Shown: in pieces, positions 7,400-14,068 of the stretch
Numbering within the stretch: the stretch's first letter is position 1
Layout of the letters: each line of letters begins with the position of its first letter
DNA from: Dehalococcoidia bacterium
Lineage (GTDB): Bacteria; Chloroflexota; Dehalococcoidia; SZUA-161
Direction of reading: 5' to 3'
Assembly: GCA_014859215.1 (NCBI GenBank)
Contig: JACUUS010000025.1
Location: 1 to 17,767 of the forward strand
Length of the DNA: 17,767 nt
Notes under the pieces: generated by a model
Seen by the model: the letters and a program-made list of their open reading frames with translations, nothing else
Told to the model about the DNA's origin: nothing
The model's database searches: none
Program-made: the position numbers and the translations under genes

Positions 7400-7879
7400 T
7401 TGGCAACGATTAGAAAGTACGTGCCCCTGTCAAGGATCGTGATGATCATGGCTTTCTCAGCTATTGTCATGGGATCGGTATTCATCGCCCAGGGCGTAGT
7501 CAAGGCTGGCTGGATAAGCGAGGCAATGAGAGTAGAACAGGTCACACTGGGCCTCAGTGAAGAGGCTATAGCTCGAGGCGAAATTATCGACTCGGCCGGC
7601 AAAGCTCAGGAAGCAGGAGATGTTATCAGGGAGCATAGGCGCAATATAGCGGCGAGCTATGAAGAGCTTATAGAGGAGAGCGGTCGCTTCGATCCTACAA
7701 ACCCGAGACACCTGAGTTATGGACAGGCGCTGAACATGGAGAACTACCTCTATATGGCTGTACTGGGCTTCGGCGTGACTCAGATGGCCATTGCAAGCGG
7801 CGCATTCATGATATTCACGGGCCTTGGCCTCGGAGCGGCTTCGATAGCACTGCGTAAAAGGAAGGCTCCGGCAGCGTAA
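7400..7879 (+). CDS. Membrane protein of unknown function
   Basis: I do not recognise a family. The product (159 residues) has one hydrophobic helix at about 12-32, a charged region of about 80 residues likely outside the cytoplasm, and one long or two short hydrophobic segments at about 115-150, ending in a basic RKRK tail. The middle region is predicted mostly helical and includes EHRRNIAASYEEL. The TTG at 7400 is chosen because TGGAGG at 7388-7393 sits 6 bp upstream; the open frame reaches 7325 but the added residues look like untranslated leader. It has its own strong promoter and lies between two kinase/regulator pairs, so it may be a target or an accessory sensor of one of them; that is inference. 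Confidence 0.65.
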   Translation: MATIRKYVPLSRIVMIMAFSAIVMGSVFIAQGVVKAGWISEAMRVEQVTLGLSEEAIARGEIIDSAGKAQEAGDVIREHRRNIAASYEELIEESGRFDPTNPRHLSYGQALNMENYLYMAVLGFGVTQMAIASGAFMIFTGLGLGAASIALRKRKAPAA

Positions 7880-8463
7880 TCAAATCGGGGGAAATTGCCG
7901 TTAATCGGGAACCCGCTGTTATCTGATCAGGTCATCCTGGCGACCTCCAGTCCGACCTGCAGGCAGGCTCCGCTGGTCCTGAACGCTCAGCTACGGTGAG
8001 GCGGCGAATGTCATTTGTCCGGGTGATTAATCCGGGGCCGGCAAATAACAATCAGCGCAACAACAAGCACTTCGTTCCGGGGAGAAAGGATCGAATTCCC
8101 TCTTGACTGAGGTAGACCTGTTGAGTAAGTTGAGGCCATTAGTTCGTTATCCAGGACCTTGACCAAGATTCCCACTGCCCTGCTTTGGATCCGCTTGACC
8201 GGAGAATCAAGATTGGCCGGCGGCAGGCCGGAGGCAGCGGTTCCCCGCCTGAGTGTCGCGACCCGTTAGCGACGACGCAGTATCGACCATCAAAGGAGGG
8301 AGCAGCGGGCACCTTGCCAGGAGGGCACTGGTATACGGACTTCAGGAGCTACACTTGTTTTCATGTCTTGCGCATAGCCGAGATAGCAGGATGTGACTGC
8401 ATCAGGCCGGACAGGAGCCTTCGCCTGGCGCGGGCTTCATCGTTCGGCTCAGGGTCTTGTAAC
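7880..8463 (+). other. Intergenic region, 584 bp, no gene recognised
   Basis: An open frame in register with the second kinase begins at TTG 8185, but its translation (rich in G, R, S and C, no domain) looks like noncoding sequence. TTGAC motifs occur at 8103, 8159 and 8195, none with a good -10 box at the right distance. A CCTGCAGG palindrome lies near 7958. The region may hold the promoter of the second kinase, a regulatory RNA, or remains of a lost gene; I see no decisive sign of any. Confidence 0.3.
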
Positions 8464-9570
8464 ATGCATGAGGTCAAGAGCAAGTTTTTTAACCTGTCCA
8501 CCTTCTACAAGATCCTTATAGCAAACTCTTTCATTATCGTAATAGGGGCGGTGGGAGGCACCTGGTTGACACTCGAGCTTTCCCAGCGTTCCGCTCTTGA
8601 ACTCATAGCGATCTTTGTACTGTCAGGAGTCACTTTGAGTATTCTGGTGAATTTCTTCATCCTCAAAGTCGCCTTCCTGCCCCTGACAAGGCTATGTGAA
8701 ACAGTGGACCTGGTTTATCGAGGGGATCTCACTGCCAGAGCCGTGAAGTCAACCGTGGGTGATCCGGTTATCCATCGCCTTATAGGTGCCTTTAACTCCA
8801 TGCTGGAAGAGATATGGTCCAGTCATATGCGTCTGGAAGAGATTAACCTGCAGCTACACGAGCGCGACAGGGAGCGCAGAGGTCTCCTCGAGAAGGTCAT
8901 CACCGCCCAGGAGGATGAGAGGAAGCGCATTGCCCGCGAGCTTCATGATGATACTATCCAGGCACTCACCTCTCTTATAATCGGGCTCAGACTGGCCAGC
9001 GATTTGACTGAGACGCCGCAGGCACGGGAGAAGAACGCTGAATTGCGAGCGTTGGCGGCGGGGACCCTGGATAGAGTGCGCCGCCTGTCCATTGAGCTTC
9101 GTCCGAGCCTTCTCGATGACCTCGGCCTGGCCAGCGCCGTTCAGAGATACGCGACGGAGTACTCTTCAAAAACGGGCATCAATGTCGATTGTGCTCTGGA
9201 TGACCTTGGCAGGCTGCGCCTTACACCCGAGGTTGAAGTGACCATATTCCGAATAATCCAGGAAGGGCTGACTAATGCCGCCAAACATGCCGGCGCAAGT
9301 GTAGCAAGTGTCATCTTCGCGTTAAGAGATTCAGCTCTGGTAATAATCATTGACGACGATGGGAAAGGCTTTGATGTCGATAAGGTTATGGCCGAAGCCC
9401 ATGAAAAGCGATTAGGGCTTTCCGGCATGAGGGAAAGGGCGAGTCTGATCAATGCAAAATTAGCGATCGAATCGCGACCGGGTGACGGGACGACCCTTTT
9501 TCTCGAGCTTCCTGTAAAGCCGATAGAGGAGTTGCACTATGAGCAGGATAAGAGTACTTCTCGCAGATGA
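8464..9570 (+). CDS. Membrane-bound HAMP histidine kinase (NarX/LiaS type)
   Basis: A 368-residue kinase with two membrane helices (about 14-36 and 44-66) and almost no extracytoplasmic loop, a HAMP linker at about 66-120, a coiled segment to 145, and HisKA_3 with phospho-acceptor His161 in RIARELHDDTIQAL. The ATPase domain shows N271 (LTNAAKHA), DDDGKGF at 297-303 and RLGLSGM at 316-322. With so little outside the membrane it probably senses within the membrane or through another membrane protein, in the way of intramembrane-sensing kinases; the unknown membrane protein upstream is a candidate partner. The ATG at 8464 is chosen because it begins just before the first helix; the ribosome site is weak. 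Its 3' end overlaps the regulator gene by 32 bp, implying translational coupling. Confidence 0.82.
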   Translation: MHEVKSKFFNLSTFYKILIANSFIIVIGAVGGTWLTLELSQRSALELIAIFVLSGVTLSILVNFFILKVAFLPLTRLCETVDLVYRGDLTARAVKSTVGDPVIHRLIGAFNSMLEEIWSSHMRLEEINLQLHERDRERRGLLEKVITAQEDERKRIARELHDDTIQALTSLIIGLRLASDLTETPQAREKNAELRALAAGTLDRVRRLSIELRPSLLDDLGLASAVQRYATEYSSKTGINVDCALDDLGRLRLTPEVEVTIFRIIQEGLTNAAKHAGASVASVIFALRDSALVIIIDDDGKGFDVDKVMAEAHEKRLGLSGMRERASLINAKLAIESRPGDGTTLFLELPVKPIEELHYEQDKSTSRR

Positions 9571-10201
9571 TCACGCTGTCCTCCGGGCGGGTCTAACCGC
9601 TCTGCTTAGCACTCAACCCGATATCGAGGTTGTAGGTGAAGCGGCCGACGGTGAACAAACGATAAATGAGACCCTGAGGCTTGGGCCGGACCTGGTGCTG
9701 ATGGACATCGCCATGCCCGGCGTCGGAGGACTGGAGGCTGCCCGGCAATTGAAACGCCAGAACCCAAAAGTAAAAATCCTGGTGCTGACGGCGCATGAAG
9801 AAGAGGAGTACCTGTATCAGATGCTCGGTGCTGGAGTAGACGGATATGTGCCGAAGAAGGCGGCCGATATCGAATTACTGCAGGGAATACGGGCTACCTA
9901 TCGTGGCGAAAATTTCATACATTCCTCGATGACCGGTGGACTTATCGCCAAAGTGCGTCCGGGCGGTCAGGGGAATGGAGGCGACAAGAGAGAAAACAAT
10001 ACTATCAGTGAGCGTGAAACAGAGGTGCTCCGGCTTGTTGCCAGCGGTCACACCGATCAGGAGATAGCGCAGAAACTCTGTCTCAGCATTAATACCGTTA
10101 ACACCTATAAGGCGAGAATCAAGGAGAAGTTGGGCCTGAAAGGAAGAGTCCATATGGTGCGGTACGCCATCGGGAGAGGGTTGCTCAGTACAAACGCGTA
10201 G
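9539..10201 (+). CDS. NarL/LuxR-family response regulator
   Basis: A 220-residue regulator with a full receiver domain (Asp10/Asp11, phosphorylated Asp56 in LMDIAMP, Thr84, Lys106 in VPKKA) and a C-terminal LuxR helix-turn-helix (ISERETEVLRLVASG, DQEIAQKLCLSINTV). It starts inside the kinase gene with AGAGGAG at 9525-9531 and is surely its partner. It is clearly a paralogue of the regulator at 6332 but differs in the linker, which is Gly-rich (GGQGNGG). It is the last gene before a strong terminator, and the respiratory-type genes that follow are a plausible target by proximity. Confidence 0.88.
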   Translation: MSRIRVLLADDHAVLRAGLTALLSTQPDIEVVGEAADGEQTINETLRLGPDLVLMDIAMPGVGGLEAARQLKRQNPKVKILVLTAHEEEEYLYQMLGAGVDGYVPKKAADIELLQGIRATYRGENFIHSSMTGGLIAKVRPGGQGNGGDKRENNTISERETEVLRLVASGHTDQEIAQKLCLSINTVNTYKARIKEKLGLKGRVHMVRYAIGRGLLSTNA

Positions 10202-10227
10202 CAGAAGTCTGATATTCGAAACGCCTG

Positions 10228-10255
10228 GGGGCCGCATTGCGGCCCCTCTTTTTTT
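10228..10255 (+). terminator. Intrinsic terminator
   Basis: GGGGCCGC (10228-10235) and GCGGCCCC (10239-10246) form a perfect 8-bp GC stem with a 3-nt ATT loop, followed by TCTTTTTTT. This is a textbook Rho-independent terminator 26 bp after the regulator stop. Confidence 0.93.
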
Positions 10256-10274
10256 GAAGAATTATGGTCGCGAA

Positions 10275-10352
10275 TTGTAGCAGTTTTCGGTGACATAAGG
10301 GCAAACAGAATGTCTGAGTTTCTGCTACAAAAGTGTACGGTTTTCAGTGACA
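10275..10352. repeat. Short direct and inverted repeats, possible IS21-like end relic
   Basis: Two near-identical direct repeats, TGTAGCAGTTTTCGGTGACA (10276-10295) and TGTACGGTTTTCAGTGACA (10334-10352), lie 38 bp apart. TTGTAGCAG (10275-10283) is also repeated inverted as CTGCTACAA (10322-10330). Multiple copies of a TGTCAC-GAAAA-TGTACA type sequence are typical of IS21-family ends as I remember them, but no transposase gene is nearby. The alternative is a set of regulator sites upstream of the redox operon. Confidence 0.4.
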
Positions 10353-10492
10353 GTTAACTGGTGAGCTCAGACACTACAATACGTTTGAGGAGTGAATGCT
10401 CACTCTTCACCAAAATCAGCCGGATTAGTCGGCGGTATTCTTCCCTGGAAATTGGCGGTCTTCTCCCTGGATTTCTATGGGGGTGTGGCAAT

Positions 10493-11680
10493 ATGGCGGA
10501 TAGTAAGTCTACGGGTAAGCTTTTCTATGGGTGGCTGTCAATTATTGCCATCGCCCTAATCATAGGCCTCTGGGGCGTCGCAATGGTGTTGACAAGGGGG
10601 CACGTAGTGACAGGGGCGACTCAACAAATAGCCTGGCCTATGATGGTTCCCGTCTACGTGTTCTTCGCTTTGATGGCCTCGGGCTTGTGCCTCATAGCCT
10701 CCATCAGTCATGTTTTCAGAGTAGAGAGTTACGGGCTTATAGCCAAGAGGGCGACACTTCTTGCAATAGTAACTCTCGTCTCCGGGGGTACCCTTATTCT
10801 CCTTGACCTTGGTCAACCCCTGCGGGCAATCAACTTTCTCCTCTATCCCAACCTTACATCACTCATGTGGTGGATGGCCTTCCTTTACGGTATCTATCTG
10901 GTACTTATCGTGGTGGAATTCTTATTGCTGCTGCGCAAATCTGATCCCAGAACGCTTCGCGTGGTCGGTTCTCTTGTCTTGCTATTCGCCATCGCTGCGC
11001 CCAGTACTTTGGGGGCATTGTTTGGCGTTGTTTTTGCCAGACCTTACTTTAGCGGGGAGTTCGCTCCGCTATATTTTATACTTACGGCTATTGTATCCGG
11101 GGCGGCCTTGCTTGGATTCACTATGACCATTGAGCATGGGCTCGCCAGAAAGCGAATGACCCCCGAGCTGAGAAGTTTCTTGACAGCAGACCTCGGCAAG
11201 CTTCTGGCCTTGTTATTGGGCATGACTATCTTTTTTGTAGTATGGAAGAATCTGGCCGGGCTTTACGACCCGGAGGAAATAACCTCGCTTATTTATCACC
11301 ACCGGCTCTCTCAGTGGTGGTACTGGTTGTTCGTGATAGTGATTGGCCTGGTGATCCCATTCATCCTGATGCTCAACCCGGGCACGAGGAGAATTAACGG
11401 CTTGCTGGTCGCTTCCGTACTGGTTCTTATCGGGATGTTCGCCTCCCGATTTGAATTGGTGCTTGGAGGTCAAGCTGTCGCACTTGTGCCAGGTCTAGAA
11501 CATCTCATTTGGCCGATAGCGCCCTATTCGGCTACGTTCACCGAGACGGCTATCGTTATCTTCCCCTTTGCTCTATGCGCACTCCTTTATACCCTGGGCA
11601 GCAAGGCACTTGCTCTGGAAGAGGTACAACGCCATGTCCAGCCTGGCAAATATGAATACAGCGGTCAGTTGGCGGACTGA
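10493..11680 (+). CDS. NrfD/PsrC-like quinone-interacting membrane protein
   Basis: A 395-residue protein with about ten membrane helices (near 12-34, 50-72, 88-106, 124-147, 157-183, 189-211, 233-255, 276-295, 302-320, 348-369). The segments GATQQIAWPMMVPVYVF and LLDLGQPLRA fit the NrfD family, which exchanges electrons between membrane quinones and a periplasmic ferredoxin subunit, sometimes with proton movement. Ten helices match HybB, QrcD or ActC forms rather than the eight-helix minimal type. The ATG at 10493 follows GGGGGTG at 10479-10485; the frame opens earlier (10361) but that stretch lacks a ribosome site and overlaps the upstream control region. The ferredoxin gene follows after 20 bp. 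Confidence 0.85.
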   Translation: MADSKSTGKLFYGWLSIIAIALIIGLWGVAMVLTRGHVVTGATQQIAWPMMVPVYVFFALMASGLCLIASISHVFRVESYGLIAKRATLLAIVTLVSGGTLILLDLGQPLRAINFLLYPNLTSLMWWMAFLYGIYLVLIVVEFLLLLRKSDPRTLRVVGSLVLLFAIAAPSTLGALFGVVFARPYFSGEFAPLYFILTAIVSGAALLGFTMTIEHGLARKRMTPELRSFLTADLGKLLALLLGMTIFFVVWKNLAGLYDPEEITSLIYHHRLSQWWYWLFVIVIGLVIPFILMLNPGTRRINGLLVASVLVLIGMFASRFELVLGGQAVALVPGLEHLIWPIAPYSATFTETAIVIFPFALCALLYTLGSKALALEEVQRHVQPGKYEYSGQLAD

Positions 11681-11700
11681 ATACTCACTGGGGGAGTAAG

Positions 11701-12423
11701 ATGCGTAAAGGAATTACCCGCAGGAAATTCCTCAAGGTAGGCGGAGTAGGAGTGGTTATGCTAGCAGTCGGGGGGACTGCTTTCAGAGCCGGGGAAGTTG
11801 CTCTGGGCATCGGGAATGAATCCGGGGAACAGGGCATGACCGAATTGGCCGGCAAGGAACTGGCAATGGTCATAGACCTGCAGAGGTGCATTGCCTGCAA
11901 ACGCTGCATCTCTGCCTGCAGAGACGAAAACAATCTGCGGGAAGGTCATCACTGGGCCTGCGCGATTGAGAGGAAAGTGGGTGAGCCTCCGAACGTCAGA
12001 CATGAGTTTATCCCGACACTCTGTAACCATTGCATAGATGCCCCCTGCGTTAGAGGGTGCCCCGTAGGGGCGATGTACAAGGGCCCGGGTGGCCTAACGA
12101 TGTGGGACTCTAAGAAATGCATTGGCTGCAGATATTGTATGATCAACTGCCCGTACAGCATGATCTTCTTCAATGAAACGGAACCGAGGAAAGGCACAGT
12201 GGAGAAATGTCACTTCTGTTATCACCGGATTAGAGAAGGAAAGCCCCCCGCTTGTGTGGAAGCGTGTCCGGCCAAAGCAAGAATACCCGGAGATCTGAAT
12301 GACCCGTATAGCAACGTGAACCAGCTCCTTGGCAGGTTCCGTCCGGAGCGGCTAAAGGAAGGGCTCGGGTACAAGCCAAAAGTATTCTACATTGGAGGAC
12401 CTATTCATGAGGATCGGTACTAA
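11701..12423 (+). CDS. Tat-exported four-cluster ferredoxin subunit (HybA/DmsB-like)
   Basis: A 240-residue iron-sulfur protein with four Cys tetrads for four [4Fe-4S] clusters: C63/66/69/73, C108/111/116/120, C140/143/146/150 and C170/173/185/189. The N terminus carries a twin-arginine signal, RRKFLK at 7-12, followed by a hydrophobic stretch to about 35, so it is folded in the cytoplasm and exported. Having its own Tat signal, as HybA does, means it need not travel with a Tat-signalled catalytic partner, and none is encoded here. It should pass electrons between the NrfD-like protein upstream and the flavin lipoprotein downstream. It lies in the same operon, 20 bp after nrfD. Confidence 0.88.
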   Translation: MRKGITRRKFLKVGGVGVVMLAVGGTAFRAGEVALGIGNESGEQGMTELAGKELAMVIDLQRCIACKRCISACRDENNLREGHHWACAIERKVGEPPNVRHEFIPTLCNHCIDAPCVRGCPVGAMYKGPGGLTMWDSKKCIGCRYCMINCPYSMIFFNETEPRKGTVEKCHFCYHRIREGKPPACVEACPAKARIPGDLNDPYSNVNQLLGRFRPERLKEGLGYKPKVFYIGGPIHEDRY

Positions 12424-12457
12424 GCAGCAGCAGAGTGAGATCTCAGGGAGGAATAAG

Positions 12458-13204
12458 GTGAAGAACAAGTTGTTATTCCCGCTGGTATTGCTGTTAATCA
12501 TTGGTCTGGTTGCGGTCGCTTGCGCGTCCGCTGCACCCGAAGAGCCCAATCCCACCAACTCGCCCACTCCTACGCAGCCGCCCGAAGAACTCGGGTACCG
12601 GGATGGCACCTACGCAGCCTATTCTGACGGTGACAAATCAGGATGCGTCAAGGCAGTGGTGACAATCGCAAATGGCAGAATAGCCGATGTGCAGCTCACC
12701 GAGGTGCAGGGAACGGGGTTCGAAAAGGATGAAGGTTATGTTTATGAAACCTGGCATGAAGCTATTGGAGTACTGCCCGCCAGGTTCGTGGAAGCCAATA
12801 GCCACATAATTGAGGGTTACTCAGGCGCTACAGGAACCTCCACCAAGGCAATGGCTGCGGTGGAAAGAGCTCTGAAGCGGGCTGAAGGTGTAACGGGCCC
12901 CTTTAACGGGACATTTTTCGGGTTCTCAGACATTGACGCCCGCAATGCCAGGAACCTGGCCTGGGTTACAGTTGAAGAGGGTAAAATCGTCCAGGTGGTT
13001 TTGGAAGAGTACAGCAATGTCTATGAGAAAGTGTTTAAAGGTGAAGACTACGAGCTGCCCCAATGGCATGAGGCAAGAGCTGAACTGCCCGGGCGGTTCA
13101 TAGCAGCGAACTCTGCCGAAGTCGACGCATATACAGGGGCTACCTCCAGCAGCGGAAAATGGATGCAGGCCGTGGAAAGAGCTTTGGAAAAGGCATTTAC
13201 CTAG
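12458..13204 (+). CDS. Lipoprotein with two FMN_bind domains
   Basis: A 248-residue lipoprotein with signal peptide KNKLLFPLVLLLIIGLVAVAC (residues 2-22; lipid-anchored Cys22), a Pro/Thr-rich linker (26-45), and two FMN_bind domains at about 46-142 and 147-246. Each domain ends in an ApbE flavinylation motif: SGATGTS at 122-128 (predicted acceptor Thr127) and TGATSSS at 226-232 (predicted Ser231). It should carry two covalent FMN groups on the outer face of the membrane, as NqrC and RnfG carry one. GTG at 12458 is chosen because GGGAGG at 12446-12451 precedes it and it gives a classic lipoprotein signal; ATG at 12407 would add 17 polar residues and overlap the ferredoxin gene. The FMN transferase is encoded downstream at 14069. 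Confidence 0.87.
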   Translation: MKNKLLFPLVLLLIIGLVAVACASAAPEEPNPTNSPTPTQPPEELGYRDGTYAAYSDGDKSGCVKAVVTIANGRIADVQLTEVQGTGFEKDEGYVYETWHEAIGVLPARFVEANSHIIEGYSGATGTSTKAMAAVERALKRAEGVTGPFNGTFFGFSDIDARNARNLAWVTVEEGKIVQVVLEEYSNVYEKVFKGEDYELPQWHEARAELPGRFIAANSAEVDAYTGATSSSGKWMQAVERALEKAFT

Positions 13205-13308
13205 GGGCTGTCTCCTGTAGCTCGGTCCGGCGACAGCAGCGAGGTTTGCTGGAGCACGGATGTTGAGCGTGAAGGGGCAGAGTATCGCAGCGGCCGCCAG
13301 TTCGGCTG

Positions 13309-13850
13309 ATGATCCGCTCTTGGTATGCGCGGAGGGCCTTGCCAGGTATCAGCTATTCCGGCATGTACTACCGTTCGAAAACCCGTTGCGGGGAGGACCT
13401 TGTTCTAATGAGGCTTACTAGTCGGTCGACACCGGGCGACGCCGTTGTAAAGGGCCTGCAAAAAAGCTGTTTGGCCGAAGAATCAAAGCCAAAGTGTGGG
13501 TTGCGAACTTGTCCAGCGATTGATGCGCGTGAAGAAACTCAAGACCATTCAGCGGCGTCTCGGAACAAGCCATCCCGCAGCAAGGCACGGAGGTTGTCGG
13601 TGCCTGCTCAACGGCACAAACAGAACACGGTTGAACCAGGTCCGGGCGGCGGACATAATGTACATCCCGATGGCGAGGTAATTCGTGTATCGGATCGCCA
13701 TCTCGGACCAGTACTGCCGCTATGTGTTCGCATGGCGGTGTCCAGCACGCTTGATACCGGTGCTGCATTGAGGCTTCCGCGAGATCATCAGGAAGGGCGG
13801 GCCTGAGAAATCCGGCGCGGGCCAGGGCGCCGGCTTCAGAGCCAAACCCT
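13309..13850 (+). pseudogene. Decayed IS3-family transposase (orfB)
   Basis: No single frame is intact, but pieces in different frames follow the order of an IS3 OrfB. They are GISYSGMYYRSKT and LMRL (13309-13416), FGRRIKAK (from 13470), VQRLMRVKKL (from about 13511), then LNQVRAADIMYIPMAR with a stop at the Gly-Phe junction, then FVYRIAISDQYCRYVFAWR. A frameshift follows to SSTLDTG, then back to EIIRKGGPE and QGAGF. The first catalytic Asp is present (AADIMYIP); the second (usually TDQG) is lost. At least four frameshifts and one stop mean it is dead. OrfA and clear terminal repeats were not found. It fills most of the 864-bp gap between the flavin lipoprotein and the flippase-ApbE gene; the rest of the gap shows no gene. 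Confidence 0.72.
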
Positions 13851-13912
13851 GATCTCGCTACTATTCTGTCCTGACAATGGGGTTCATCTCATCCTTGGGT
13901 GTCTCTTGCCGC

Positions 13913-13953
13913 TTCTGGGGAAGACCCAGAGTTCGGGTGACGCTTTTTTTTTT
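13913..13953 (+). terminator. Possible terminator with T10 tract
   Basis: A short stem TCTGGG-GAAGA-CCCAGA near 13914-13930, or ACCC/GGGT at 13924-13938, precedes a run of ten T at 13944-13953. The stems are short and partly exclusive, so the call rests mainly on the T-run. It would separate the insertion relic from the next gene. Confidence 0.3.
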
Positions 13954-14068
13954 CGATGCGGGATTAACGTGCATCCTTGCTCAAATTCGCTGCATGCCCC
14001 CTGCCCTATGGCCTCTTCGCACTCTCCAAGCAGGTTAGGTTTGAAATGATTATCAAGGCGGCATAGCC

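Noticed and set aside
8185..8463. 93-residue N-terminal extension of the second kinase
   Set aside because: The translation is low-quality with no domain, and the kinase proper begins with a short tail before its first membrane helix at 8464.
10361..10492. Longer N terminus for the NrfD-like protein
   Set aside because: It lacks a ribosome site and would add 44 polar residues before the first helix; ATG 10493 has GGGGGTG at the right distance.
12392..12457. Earlier starts (TTG 12392, ATG 12407) for the FMN lipoprotein
   Set aside because: They put a polar stretch before the signal peptide; GTG 12458 has a strong GGGAGG and gives a classic lipoprotein signal.
10493..13204. Reductive dehalogenase or molybdopterin oxidoreductase operon
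   Set aside because: The membrane and ferredoxin subunits invite this, but no catalytic subunit gene is present in the window.
13309..13806. Intact 165-residue gene
   Set aside because: The frame mixes in-frame and out-of-frame pieces of an IS3 OrfB; it is a relic, not a gene.
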